Source: Alphaproteobacteria bacterium UBA3773
GTDB taxonomy: Bacteria > Pseudomonadota > Alphaproteobacteria > RF32 > CAG-239
Length of the DNA stretch: 64,000 nucleotides
NCBI GenBank assembly: GCA_002372275.1
Contig: DFFP01000009.1
Location: forward strand, 22,762-86,761
Direction of reading: 5' to 3'
Part shown: in pieces, positions 1 through 6,966 of the stretch
How positions within the stretch are numbered: position 1 is the stretch's first letter
Layout of the letters: every line of letters starts with the position of its first letter
Program-made: the position numbers and the translations under genes
The notes under the pieces: generated by a model
Database searches by the model: none
What the model saw: only the letters and a program-made list of their open reading frames with translations
What the model was told of the DNA's origin: nothing

Positions 1-390
1 TGCAAACTCCTGTTCTTGTGTGTAGTCTTCCCATATATCAAAGTCATTTTCTGCTATTCTTAAACAATCTTGCGTAATCCGTTCTGTTATTTTAAAAACA
101 AAATATTGTTTAGGACCTTTTTTATCGGGATTATGCCAATACAAATCACATAAAAGAGTGATACGATTTTGGGTGTTTTCAATAAGTTGACAGTCTCCGG
201 TCATAGCTACCAGATTGTCATCTAAAGGAGTTCGGCTATCAATAGATGTGGGGGTAATGTATGTTAAAGTAGAGCTTCTGCCTAAAGGCTTCAGAGGCTG
301 ATTAAAAATAGGATTAACAAACTGCTCCTTAGCGTTTGCGGTCAAAATAAAAAGAAAAACAAAAATGAAAAGAAAGAACATTTTTTTCAT
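1..390 (-). CDS. Small secreted protein of unknown function, 3' end beyond the window
   Basis: The open frame starts with ATG at 390 on the minus strand and runs off the window after 130 codons. It begins MKKMFFLFIFVFLFILTANA, a clear Sec signal peptide with an AxA-like cleavage site near residue 20, so the product is probably periplasmic or exported. The mature part contains a CQLIENTQNRITLLC stretch matched by CSLIENQESYIKMLC in the gene at 791-1210, and both signal peptides are nearly alike, so the two are paralogues. Both also share the same upstream 34-bp segment. I do not recognise a known domain. Confidence 0.6.
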   Translation of the reverse strand, partial: MKKMFFLFIFVFLFILTANAKEQFVNPIFNQPLKPLGRSSTLTYITPTSIDSRTPLDDNLVAMTGDCQLIENTQNRITLLCDLYWHNPDKKGPKQYFVFKITERITQDCLRIAENDFDIWEDYTQEQEFA

Positions 391-410
391 TCATTATACC
401 TCGCTTTAAA

Positions 411-444
411 GATTCTATATAGGGTTTGTTAAAATATGATAAAG
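411..444. repeat. 34-bp direct repeat, copy 1 (shared promoter segment)
   Basis: The 34 bases from 411 are identical to 1231-1264, and similarity continues on the left into the start of the secreted protein genes. Read on the minus strand it holds a plausible promoter (TTATCA-like -35 and a TATAGA-like -10). Each copy therefore looks like the 5' end of a duplicated gene unit. The right edge of identity falls where the lysozyme-like remnant begins. Confidence 0.75.
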
Positions 445-797
445 GAAATTATGTAAATCATAATAAACGAGCGACAGCTTTTATTAATGATAGCCCTTTG
501 CGAATTTCAAAAGAGTATATGATTGAACGGATGATGAATCATTTAAGAGAAGATTTAAAACGGGCAAAATCTAAAAGGAAAGATTTTGATACATACCCAA
601 CTCCATTAAAACTTATTATATTAGATTTTTATTATAATAAAGGTAGTTTTTATAATCAACCAGGATTACCTCAAGCATTAGATGAACGAAATGCGATATT
701 ATTTCAAGAAAAAATGGTAAGACATATGAGAGATAGAGATGAATGGACGCAACGACAATTTAACCGTATAAATCAAAATTTTTGGAAAATTTATTGA
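426..797 (+). pseudogene. Truncated lysozyme-like remnant, 123 codons
   Basis: The frame is open from a TTG at 426 that lies inside the 34-bp repeat, and no ribosome binding site precedes it. The segment TPLKLIILDFYYNKGS resembles the helix after the catalytic region of phage-type muramidases, where PxxxxALxxFxFNxG is common, but the N-terminal catalytic Glu region of such enzymes is absent. The simplest reading is a 3' remnant of a lysozyme-like gene whose 5' part was lost when the repeat copy was inserted or recombined. It ends 7 bases into the convergent gene at 791-1210. The family assignment is tentative, and an orphan gene with a TTG start cannot be excluded. Confidence 0.35.
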
Positions 798-1210
798 TAA
801 GGAGGAATAGTTATTAAACCATCATTTGTGAGGATTTCCTCAAAAATTATGTTTCCAAGATTATCGTAAATTTTATGATTAATAATGTATTGTTCCGGTG
901 TCGTTTGGTCTTTTGTTAAAGAAAAAGAGTGATTTGTATTTGTGTGAGATGTACATTCAAGGTTAAGGCACTCATTACAAAGCATTTTTATATAAGATTC
1001 TTGATTTTCAATAAGAGAACAAGGAATATTTAAGGTAATATTGTTTCGCGAATTTTCATAATATTTCGAACTTGGTGTTAAAACATAAAATGCTTCTTTG
1101 TCAGAAGTTACTAATTTTTGATAGAAAACAGGATGTAAAAAAAACGTTTTAGTTTGAGCATAAGCATTGATGCTCACAATAAAAATGAAAAGAAAGAAAA
1201 ATTTTTTCAT
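791..1210 (-). CDS. Small secreted protein, paralogue of the gene at 1-390
   Basis: This 139-residue protein starts MKKFFFLFIFIVSINAYAQ, a Sec signal peptide cleaved near AYA-Q at about residue 19. The mature chain of about 120 residues has four cysteines, including C-SLIENQ and LCNEC, that could form disulfides in the periplasm. It resembles the partial protein at 1-390 in signal peptide, the C-LIEN core and upstream DNA, so the pair arose by duplication. No known domain is recognised. Confidence 0.6.
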   Translation of the reverse strand: MKKFFFLFIFIVSINAYAQTKTFFLHPVFYQKLVTSDKEAFYVLTPSSKYYENSRNNITLNIPCSLIENQESYIKMLCNECLNLECTSHTNTNHSFSLTKDQTTPEQYIINHKIYDNLGNIIFEEILTNDGLITIPPYQ

Positions 1211-1230
1211 CTATGACACCTCGCCTTAGA

Positions 1231-1264
1231 GATTCTATATAGGGTTTGTTAAAATATGATAAAG
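1231..1264. repeat. 34-bp direct repeat, copy 2
   Basis: This is identical over 34 bp to 411-444 and sits just upstream of the minus-strand start at 1210, at the same distance as copy 1 from its gene. It probably carries the promoter of the secreted protein gene. To the right the two copies diverge completely. Confidence 0.75.
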
Positions 1265-1301
1265 AGGGGATGAATTGTATGAGCTGTTTTTTTGATTTTG
1301 A

Positions 1302-1330
1302 TTGACAATTTTTGTAAATTGTGCCATCCT
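1302..1330 (+). promoter_or_regulatory. Promoter of leader RNA 1
   Basis: A perfect TTGACA at 1302-1307 is followed by a 17-base spacer and CATCCT at 1325-1330. The -10 is weak, but it aligns with CATAAT in the homologous leader at 63188-63193 (minus), where the spacing is also 17. Initiation about 7 bases downstream would place the RNA 5' end at the first hairpin. Confidence 0.55.
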
Positions 1331-1336
1331 TAAAAT

Positions 1337-1514
1337 AAGGCAGGGTGGTATCTGCCCCGAGGATTAGAACCCTCTCACTCGTTGCTAATGAAAGCGTAAA
1401 ATTTCCTTCCGGTTAAGGCTGGAAGGAGGCTAATAATCGATTATTGAAAATATGCCCGCTATTTCGAGTGAATAGGTTCTAACTTCCAGTCGCCTTACCA
1501 AGGCGAATTTTTTT
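1337..1514 (+). ncRNA. Structured leader RNA 1 with long-range pairing and terminal attenuator (candidate riboswitch)
   Basis: This element of about 178 nt lies between a promoter and the surface-protein gene at 1528. Helices seen in the sequence are GGCAG/CTGCC (1339-1343 with 1352-1356), GAGG/CCTC (1359-1362 with 1371-1374), CCTTCCGG/CTGGAAGG (1405-1412 with 1419-1426), and a terminator stem at 1490-1506 followed by seven T. The segment TTAGAACC (1364-1371), in the GAGG hairpin loop and its closing base, is fully complementary to GGTTCTAA (1475-1482) just before the terminator. The same architecture with compensatory changes occurs in the leader at 63005-63181. It does not match a riboswitch class I know. 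The ligand and the direction of control are unknown. Confidence 0.65.
1490..1514 (+). terminator. Intrinsic terminator (attenuator) before the surface-protein gene
   Basis: TCGCCTT, loop ACC and AAGGCGA form a perfect 7-bp stem followed by A and seven T. It lies 13 bases before the ATG at 1528 and directly abuts the CTTCCAG segment of the leader. Its placement between promoter and gene implies that transcription reaches the gene only by readthrough. Confidence 0.8.
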
Positions 1515-1527
1515 ATGGAGGCATATG

Positions 1528-2247
1528 ATGAAAAAAATATTTATTATCGGGATATTCAGCTTTATGATTAATTTTTCTGCACATGCAGAAATTATAATAG
1601 GTTCGGATTGCAATAATAAATGTACTTGGTTTTATGATACGCAAACGCAAGATTTAAGAATTGCTCCAAATGCAGGCGCATCAGGGGATTTAGTTGTTGG
1701 AAATGGTGGTTCATCTTTTGGAGGTATCACAATCAACAATGTGACAATTGAAGAAGGAATTACAGGTTTTAATGCTAACAGATTTAACACGGGGATGGGA
1801 ACAGGATATACAGGAAAAGGAACATTAAAACTGCCGGAAAGTTTGAAGATGACAACAGCATCCGGAAATATAGATTTGGCTTTTCAAGCTCTTGATTTGA
1901 CGGCGACAAATTTGCAAAGCGTCGATTCACTGTCTATACGGCGTTTGCAAAATGTTATCTTAACACCTAAAGAAGGTTTTGTATTTCCGAGTAATTTTTT
2001 GGGAAGATGGAGAAACAGTAAATATACCGGTGCTTATATTGAAGGGGATATCACTATTCAGTGCCGCGGGGAAATGGCGCTTTGTGAGCAAATGATGGCT
2101 AAAGTGAAAGAATACGAAAATAGTCTCGGGGTTGATTTTTTTGTTCGTTATTTTGATAATAGAAAACGCCGAATTTATACGATTGACGAGGCTGTTGAGG
2201 CTCTGGGTAAGAATAATAAAAATACGTTTAGGTTAAAGTATCGGTAA
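1528..2247 (+). CDS. Secreted repeat/LRR-like surface protein with conserved C-terminal tail
   Basis: The ATG at 1528 is chosen over the ATG at 1525 because GGAGG at 1517-1521 is then 6 bases upstream and the protein begins MKK. A signal peptide ends near AHA at residue 20. Residues 25-45 hold a C-NNK-C-TW-Y motif found in the two related window proteins (CHGTCTYEY and CGNNCSARI). The middle, with NNVTIEEGITGF and LKLPESLKM, resembles irregular BspA-type leucine-rich repeats. The C-terminal 28 residues (KRRIYTIDEA, then GKNNKNTFRLKYR) match the tails of the proteins at 14023 and 62184, which suggests a sorting or anchoring signal. Function is unknown. It is probably controlled by the structured leader upstream. 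Confidence 0.7.
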   Translation: MKKIFIIGIFSFMINFSAHAEIIIGSDCNNKCTWFYDTQTQDLRIAPNAGASGDLVVGNGGSSFGGITINNVTIEEGITGFNANRFNTGMGTGYTGKGTLKLPESLKMTTASGNIDLAFQALDLTATNLQSVDSLSIRRLQNVILTPKEGFVFPSNFLGRWRNSKYTGAYIEGDITIQCRGEMALCEQMMAKVKEYENSLGVDFFVRYFDNRKRRIYTIDEAVEALGKNNKNTFRLKYR

Positions 2248-2264
2248 GGGAAAAAATAAGGAAA

Positions 2265-2345
2265 AATCGCCTTTGAAAGCGCAAAAGCGCGGGCGATTAA
2301 GCTCAGATCCCTTAATGACCTGACGCGCCGCGCAGGTCAAGGGAT
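2265..2345. repeat. Two intergenic palindromes (REP-like)
   Basis: AATCGCC pairs with GGCGATT (2265-2271 with 2292-2298) around an inner GCGC/GCGC stem. Next to it ATCCCTT-aat-GACCTG pairs with CAGGTC-AAGGGAT (2307-2345). The second ends in GGGATGACA, the ending typical of dispersed palindromes in alphaproteobacteria, and a related ATTCCGAA/TTCGGAAT palindrome occurs at 14907-14927. Neither has a T-run, so they are probably dispersed repeats and not terminators. Confidence 0.5.
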
Positions 2346-2433
2346 GACAGGGTAAGGTGAAGATGCCTGACGCTTTGCTTTTGGCATTACCGGTATGACA
2401 GAAAAGAGGATGGCGGTTTCAATATTTTATGTG

Positions 2434-2464
2434 CACGCTGAAATTTTTTTTAGCGTGTTTTTTT
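2434..2464 (+). terminator. Intrinsic terminator upstream of the phage block
   Basis: CACGCT (2434-2439) pairs with AGCGTG (2452-2457) and seven T follow. It lies 22 bases before the first phage-type gene and would stop transcription from the surface-protein gene, or act as an attenuator for the phage block. Confidence 0.65.
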
Positions 2465-2486
2465 AATACTAATGAAAGGAAAGAAA

Positions 2487-3032
2487 ATGAGCGTTGAATT
2501 TTCAATGTTTCAAAGTGCGGTCAGTTCGCAAAATACAAATAACGGTGTTTTTGCAAGGTTTTATGATCGGTATGTTAAAACAGGCGAGATGTTAAAAAAC
2601 GGATTGCCGGAATTTAAAACAAAACTTTATGTCGAAATCAAGGTTAAAGATCAATATGACGTTTTTGATCAGCCGGCAGAAGAAATACACATCAGGCGTT
2701 TTCCAAAAGCGTATGAAATGTATTTACATGAGAAAAAAGAATTACAAAGCGGTACGCCGCTTTTTTTGTTTGCTTTTTTGGATCAGGGACAAATTGAAAC
2801 ATGTCGGTTTCGGGGAATATATACCGTTGAAAAATTAGCTTCGTTGAATGATTTGGATGCAAAAAATTTGGGGCTTGAAAAAGAAAAAAAATTGGCACTG
2901 AAATTTTTGAAAGCCTCTCAAAATAATCTGGCTGTTTTAAAAGCACAAAATAAAGAAGAATACTACTTGGCGGAAATTCAAAAACTCAAAGATGAAATTT
3001 CGGAGCTGAAAAAAAATGCCGTCCAAATGTGA
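2487..3032 (+). CDS. Conserved phage protein of unknown function, C-terminal coiled coil
   Basis: The ATG at 2487 has AAAGGA at 2475-2480. The earlier in-frame ATG at 2472 lacks such a site, so the protein begins MSVEFSMFQ. It contains FDQPAEEIHIRRFPKAYEMY and GTPLFLFAFLDQGQ, motifs I associate with a conserved protein of podovirus-like structural regions, and it ends in a Lys/Glu-rich coiled coil (about residues 125-180). It is the first gene of a nine-gene same-strand phage block and overlaps the next start by 17 bases. The precise role is unknown, and the family recognition rests on memory. Confidence 0.55.
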   Translation: MSVEFSMFQSAVSSQNTNNGVFARFYDRYVKTGEMLKNGLPEFKTKLYVEIKVKDQYDVFDQPAEEIHIRRFPKAYEMYLHEKKELQSGTPLFLFAFLDQGQIETCRFRGIYTVEKLASLNDLDAKNLGLEKEKKLALKFLKASQNNLAVLKAQNKEEYYLAEIQKLKDEISELKKNAVQM

Positions 3033-3456
3033 GATTATTTCGGATTTATCAGGCGAAGTGGTGCACTTTGTGTGTCGGGGATTAAATGAAAATGAAGATT
3101 GGGTGGGGCAAAATATTACGCTCGGCATCAAATTAAATCATGAGTTAATTGCAGGAATTATTATCAACGATATCAGAGCAGGTCTTGATTGTTGGCTCAC
3201 CATTTTTTCGTGCGATAAGAGGTGGTGCAACAAAAGAGTGCTGAGGGCCGTTTTTGATGTGGTTTTTGATTTTTTAAAATGCAAGCGCGTCGGGGTTATG
3301 GTTGATGTTCAAAATGCCAAAAGCCGGACATTGGTCGAGAGGCTCGGATTTCAAAAAGAAGGAATTTTGCGCGCCTTCTTAAATAACGGACATGATGCGC
3401 TGATTTATTCAATGTTAAAAAAGGAATGTCAATGGAGGACAAAAGATAATGAGTAA
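3016..3456 (+). CDS. GNAT-like acetyltransferase of the phage block
   Basis: The 146-residue protein shows the end of a GNAT fold: a beta strand and helix RVGVMVDVQNAKSRTLVERL, then GFQKEGILRAF and a final strand DALIYSMLKKEC. In this family N-x-x-S-x-x-x-x-x-x-x-x-G-F-x-x-E-G contacts acetyl-CoA. The N-terminal half is less typical. GGAG lies about 10 bases upstream of ATG 3016. Phage genomes with this neighbourhood often carry such a small acetyltransferase-like protein of unknown substrate. The next gene starts inside its 3' end (8-base overlap), showing a tight operon. Confidence 0.65.
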   Translation: MPSKCEIISDLSGEVVHFVCRGLNENEDWVGQNITLGIKLNHELIAGIIINDIRAGLDCWLTIFSCDKRWCNKRVLRAVFDVVFDFLKCKRVGVMVDVQNAKSRTLVERLGFQKEGILRAFLNNGHDALIYSMLKKECQWRTKDNE

Positions 3457-4129
3457 AAGTTTAAACGTTTTCAGTAAGGTAGGTAATGGTTTGAAAGTTG
3501 GCTATAACAGTCAACCGACAAACGATTTTTTGAATTACTTAAATAATTATAATACTTCAAATGTGGATCATACCTTAAACAATTTAACAAGCTGGGCATC
3601 AAGGGCCAGCGATAATTTGCAAAATATGGGCGGGTATACATTTCAGATTGACGGCTCGGAAGATTTGAAAAATAATATCACAAATGCAATGTATCAAAAT
3701 TATTTAAGTAAACTTTTGCCGCAATATGAAGCCGAGCAAAATGATTTGCAAACAAGGCTCTTAAATCAGGGATTGGGGGTGAATACTGCCGCCTATCAAA
3801 ATGCGATGAATAATTTGGTATCGGCTCAAAACGGGGCCTTAAATGATGCGATTTCAGAGGCAGTTAATGCCGGAAATACGGCATATAACAATGATATTCA
3901 AAATCAAATAGCTATTGGAAATTTTCAAAATAATGCGGCGCAAAATTATATCAATTTATTGCTTTCGGCGCTCGAAAATTCGCTCAGCTCTTATGATGTG
4001 GCACAAAATAAATATGAGGCCGGAAATAATTTATCGGCAGCGCAAAGCAAAGCGCAAAATCAATCGGTTCAAAATCAATTAAAGGCTATTAAGATTGCTG
4101 CGGATACGGCAAAATCTTTGTGGAGCTAA
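3449..4129 (+). CDS. Phage structural protein, Asn/Ala/Gln-rich, probably helical
   Basis: This 226-residue protein is very rich in Asn, Ala, Gln and Ser and is predicted by eye to be mostly alpha-helical from about residue 85 onward (EAEQNDLQTRLLNQGLG and similar). It has no signal peptide and no cysteine. Its place between the conserved phage protein and a collar-domain fibre suggests a virion component such as an internal or tail-tube protein, but no family is recognised. GGAGG sits 10 bases before ATG 3449, and the frame ends 11 bases before the next start. Confidence 0.5.
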   Translation: MSKSLNVFSKVGNGLKVGYNSQPTNDFLNYLNNYNTSNVDHTLNNLTSWASRASDNLQNMGGYTFQIDGSEDLKNNITNAMYQNYLSKLLPQYEAEQNDLQTRLLNQGLGVNTAAYQNAMNNLVSAQNGALNDAISEAVNAGNTAYNNDIQNQIAIGNFQNNAAQNYINLLLSALENSLSSYDVAQNKYEAGNNLSAAQSKAQNQSVQNQLKAIKIAADTAKSLWS

Positions 4130-4140
4130 AGGAGGATAAA

Positions 4141-4899
4141 ATGGCTTTTGACAGTGAGGGTAATTTTACACGTTTGCATAATTGGGAAAATGATAGATTA
4201 AACGATATTGCAATTATTGCAGACAGACACGATGAAGAAGATAACGGCTTTGCACAAGGGTTAAATGAGTGTTTTTTAAGAGATGGTCGTGTGAGCCTTT
4301 CAGGTTCGCTTAAAATGGGAGATCATCAGATTAAAAATTTGGCACCGGCAACTGTTTCAACAGATGCCGTGAACAAGGCTCAGCTTGAAAATGCATCATC
4401 CAATGTGACTGAGGCTTTAACAATTTTGCTCAATAAACTTTTTAAGATCGGCGATATCAAAGCCTCAACAAGGGCAGCTAATCACGATCACTGGTTTTTG
4501 TGTAACGGGCAGGCCATCTCTCGAACAGCGTATTCACAATTGTTTGCACTTATCGGAACAAATTTTGGGGCAGGTGACGGGACAACAACATTTAATTTGC
4601 CGGATTATAGAGGAAAATTTTTGCGCGGCCTTGGCGGGGATTCTGAAGCTGATATTTATACAACCCAAGCCGAGGGACTACCTAATATTACGGGTTCAGC
4701 TTATGTTTATTCGAGAGTGAGCGGTGAGGGCGCTTTTGAAGGTAGCAATAATCAGGCTGGCGGTATTGATAATAATGGTTCAGGTAATAAAACTCTTTCA
4801 TTTGATGCCTCGCGTTCATCAGCGATTTACGGAGCATCAGAGCATGTGACGCCCATCAACCAGGCCGTCAATTATTTTATAAAAGTTTTGGAGGAATAA
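4141..4899 (+). CDS. Phage tail fibre protein with tail-collar domain
   Basis: The ATG at 4141 is the start because AGGAGG (4130-4135) is at ideal distance. The longer frame from GTG 4120 would include that binding site. The N-terminal region contains LSGSLKMGDHQIKNLAPATVSTDAVNKAQLE, the repeat typical of fibre shafts. About residues 105-165 form a phage tail-collar domain: IGDIKAS, WFLCNGQAISRTAYSQLFALIG, FGAGDGTTTFNLPDYRGKFLRG. Fibres with this domain contact the host cell or aid trimer assembly. It is 253 residues, shorter than many. It is followed directly by another baseplate or fibre gene. Confidence 0.85.
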   Translation: MAFDSEGNFTRLHNWENDRLNDIAIIADRHDEEDNGFAQGLNECFLRDGRVSLSGSLKMGDHQIKNLAPATVSTDAVNKAQLENASSNVTEALTILLNKLFKIGDIKASTRAANHDHWFLCNGQAISRTAYSQLFALIGTNFGAGDGTTTFNLPDYRGKFLRGLGGDSEADIYTTQAEGLPNITGSAYVYSRVSGEGAFEGSNNQAGGIDNNGSGNKTLSFDASRSSAIYGASEHVTPINQAVNYFIKVLEE

Positions 4900-4900
4900 T

Positions 4901-5260
4901 ATGACAGGTGTGATTAGAGAAAATGGCAATTTAATTGAAGTCAGGCAAGGGGACAGTTTTGAAATCGACATTTGTATCTGTAAAGAAAATGAAAATGTAG
5001 ATTTAACAGGCGCGACCATAAAAATGCAATGTCGTCAAAAAAGTGATGATGCACTTGTATGGAGCTTAACCGGCACAGCAGTTGATGTTTTGCATGGGAA
5101 AATTTCGCTGATTTTAACACCTGAAAATACTTCGATTGATGTTGGGGATTATAAAACGGATATTGAGGTTCGATTTTCAGATGGGACAGTTCATACGATT
5201 TTTCCGCAGGATGTAAATAAAATCGGAACACTTCGGATAACTGAGCAGGTGACAAAATGA
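4901..5260 (+). CDS. BppU-like phage baseplate/fibre connector domain protein
   Basis: The 119-residue protein has the look of the N-terminal Ig-like domain of BppU-type baseplate upper proteins: an early RQGDSFEIDI strand, LTGATIKMQCRQKSDDALVW, then LTPENTSIDVGDYKTDIEV and a final GTLRITEQV. In lactococcal phages this domain plugs receptor-binding proteins into the baseplate. Here it is a stand-alone gene whose last four bases overlap the next fibre gene. A GGAGG site ends 6 bases upstream of ATG 4901. Confidence 0.6.
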   Translation: MTGVIRENGNLIEVRQGDSFEIDICICKENENVDLTGATIKMQCRQKSDDALVWSLTGTAVDVLHGKISLILTPENTSIDVGDYKTDIEVRFSDGTVHTIFPQDVNKIGTLRITEQVTK

Positions 5261-6117
5261 GAATAAAAGATGAGAGTGCTCAATTAAATGCGGATCTATC
5301 ATCAAAAAGTGAGATTATGGTTGATATTAAACCTCAACAAGCTTTTGAGATTGTGTGGCGTGAAGGTGCACAAATAGATGTTAAAACCGCATTAAAATAT
5401 ATTAAGTCCGGTGAAAAAGAAATTGATGAATATGTTCAAACATCACTTGAAAGCGCCTTAGAAGCTAAGCAAGATGTAATCGAAGATTTAGAAAATATCA
5501 GATCGGGGGCAAATTTAGGAATAACTTCAGTTCAACCTTCTGATTTGATACTTGCGCTTGAGCAAAAACAAGACACACTTGTTTCAGGAACGAGTATTAA
5601 GACAATCAACAATCAATCTTTATTGGGAAGTGGTAATATTGATATTCAAGAAAGTGGAGCGGTTGACAGCGTCAATGGTAAAACAGGAACTGTTGTTTTA
5701 AGTACAAATGACTTAACAAATGACAGCGGATATATTACAACTTCGGCATTGGCACCTTATGCTTTATCATCAAGTCTTGCAAGCGTTGCTTTAAGCGGCG
5801 ATTATGATGATTTGATTAACAAACCCGGTTTTATGCCTGATTACAGCGCAGGAGTAAGTGTTTCTACATCTCAAGGAAATACATATACGGTTCCTGCAGA
5901 TGGTGTTATTAAAGCGAAAATAAATTGGAGTGGCTCAACGGTTCTTGATATACGTGAAAATAATAGTAGTGGAGAACAACTGATTTATTGTTGGCAACAA
6001 AACAACAACGGTTCAACTTGTTATATACCTGTCTCAAAAGATATGGTTCTTTATTTTACCGAAAGAAATGGTGCAGATGTTCAGTTTTATCCATACAAAG
6101 GAGTTCAAAATGCTTAA
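5257..6117 (+). CDS. Phage tail fibre protein
   Basis: The 286-residue protein has fibre shaft motifs that recur in tail fibres: ALEAKQDVIEDL, ALEQKQDTLVSGTSIKTINNQSLLGSGNI, VNGKTGTVVLSTNDLTNDSGYIT and LSGDYDDLINKP. The last about 90 residues form a beta-rich tip (TYTVPADGVIKAKINWSG and so on) that would be the receptor-binding part. It overlaps its neighbours by 4 and 8 bases, so the three fibre-related genes are translationally coupled. Confidence 0.8.
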   Translation: MRIKDESAQLNADLSSKSEIMVDIKPQQAFEIVWREGAQIDVKTALKYIKSGEKEIDEYVQTSLESALEAKQDVIEDLENIRSGANLGITSVQPSDLILALEQKQDTLVSGTSIKTINNQSLLGSGNIDIQESGAVDSVNGKTGTVVLSTNDLTNDSGYITTSALAPYALSSSLASVALSGDYDDLINKPGFMPDYSAGVSVSTSQGNTYTVPADGVIKAKINWSGSTVLDIRENNSSGEQLIYCWQQNNNGSTCYIPVSKDMVLYFTERNGADVQFYPYKGVQNA

Positions 6118-6460
6118 ATACGCAAAAATATCAGAAGAACAAACAAAAAAATGTGATGTTGGTTTAGGTTCTAATATAGCTTTTTATAAATCTATCGGTA
6201 TGACAGAGATGGATGTTGAACAAGCCTATAACGGGCAGTGGTATGTGAAAGGATATGCACCGTTAAAACCTGAGCCGACAGATGAAGAACAAAAACAAAA
6301 AAGAGCGGCAGCTTATCAAGCAGAAGTTGACCCGATAACGGCACATATTCAAAGGCTTCGTGATGAAGAGGGAGAGGAAGAAAAAATCAAAGAGCTTATT
6401 GAACAGCGCAAACAAAAAGTCGAGGAAATTAAAGAGCGCTACCCTTATAAAGGAGAATAA
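6110..6460 (+). CDS. Tail-fibre assembly/DUF4376-like phage protein
   Basis: ATG 6110 is the start because AAAGGAG lies just upstream, and it overlaps the stop of the fibre gene. An earlier ATG at 6068 lacks a binding site. The N-terminal 55 residues (YAKISEEQTKKCDVGLG..., QWYVKGYAP) are followed by a charged helical C-terminus with repeated EE and KQK that is probably a coiled coil. Small proteins after a tail fibre often act as fibre-assembly chaperones, and the position supports that role here. Family assignment is by context and general resemblance. Confidence 0.5.
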   Translation: MLKYAKISEEQTKKCDVGLGSNIAFYKSIGMTEMDVEQAYNGQWYVKGYAPLKPEPTDEEQKQKRAAAYQAEVDPITAHIQRLRDEEGEEEKIKELIEQRKQKVEEIKERYPYKGE

Positions 6461-6463
6461 ATA

Positions 6464-6739
6464 ATGAACGATATTAAGATACTTTGGTTTATTGTGATGG
6501 CGGCGATTGTTTCCGCCATTTTGCGTTTTAAAAACATAACTCAGCTCTGCTTTGACGGATTGCTCGGTTTTGTGATGGGCTATTCTTTTTATCTGCTCTT
6601 GGGTTATTGGATTGCAGATGGGGCAACAAGGGCCGGCTTTACGGGGGTGATTATTTTATGTTCACGCCCGTTATATGACGGGCTTAATCACATTCTTTCA
6701 AGCAGGCTTGAAGATTTATTGGAACGGTATTTAAGATAA
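6464..6739 (+). CDS. Holin-like phage membrane protein
   Basis: The 91-residue protein has three likely membrane helices (about residues 5-20, 28-46 and 55-75) separated by short charged loops, and a charged C-terminal tail ending LEDLLERYLR. Its size and topology, together with the spanin pair directly after it, fit a holin that forms holes in the inner membrane at lysis. GGAG precedes ATG 6464, and the stop overlaps the next ATG by one base. Confidence 0.6.
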   Translation: MNDIKILWFIVMAAIVSAILRFKNITQLCFDGLLGFVMGYSFYLLLGYWIADGATRAGFTGVIILCSRPLYDGLNHILSSRLEDLLERYLR

Positions 6740-6966
6740 TGAAACGTTTGCTCTTTTTATTTTTAAGTGTTTCGTGTTTGTGCCTTTTTTCGTATTTGGC
6801 GGGATATAATAGAGCGTTCCAAAAAATGAAAAATGCACATATCAAAGAGCTTGAACAAAAAACTGAGGTGATTAAAAATGAAAATCAAAAACGCGCTCAA
6901 ATATGGGCTCAGCCTCATGCTTTACATCATGAGCTTATCGGGTTGTTCCTGCAAAACAAATTATGA
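6739..6966 (+). CDS. Rz-like inner-membrane spanin
   Basis: The 75-residue protein has one N-terminal membrane helix (about residues 2-22) and then a periplasmic charged helix (FQKMKNAHIKELEQKTEVIKN), the layout of inner-membrane spanins. The following lipoprotein gene begins inside it in another frame, the typical Rz/Rz1 arrangement. The pair would span the periplasm and fuse the membranes during lysis. It is shorter than lambda Rz (153 residues), so activity is uncertain. Confidence 0.6.
   Translation: MKRLLFLFLSVSCLCLFSYLAGYNRAFQKMKNAHIKELEQKTEVIKNENQKRAQIWAQPHALHHELIGLFLQNKL

Noticed and set aside
1264..1300. A short leader-peptide frame (MSCFFDFD) before leader RNA 1
   Set aside because: It lies upstream of the promoter that aligns between the two leaders, and it has no counterpart in the other copy, so a peptide-based attenuation mechanism is not supported.
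2629..3131. Several open frames on both strands overlapping the first phage gene
   Set aside because: They have no ribosome binding sites and overlap a gene with clear family motifs and coupled neighbours; they are shadows.
4120..4140. GTG start for the collar-domain protein
   Set aside because: It would place the AGGAGG ribosome binding site inside the coding region; ATG 4141 has ideal spacing.
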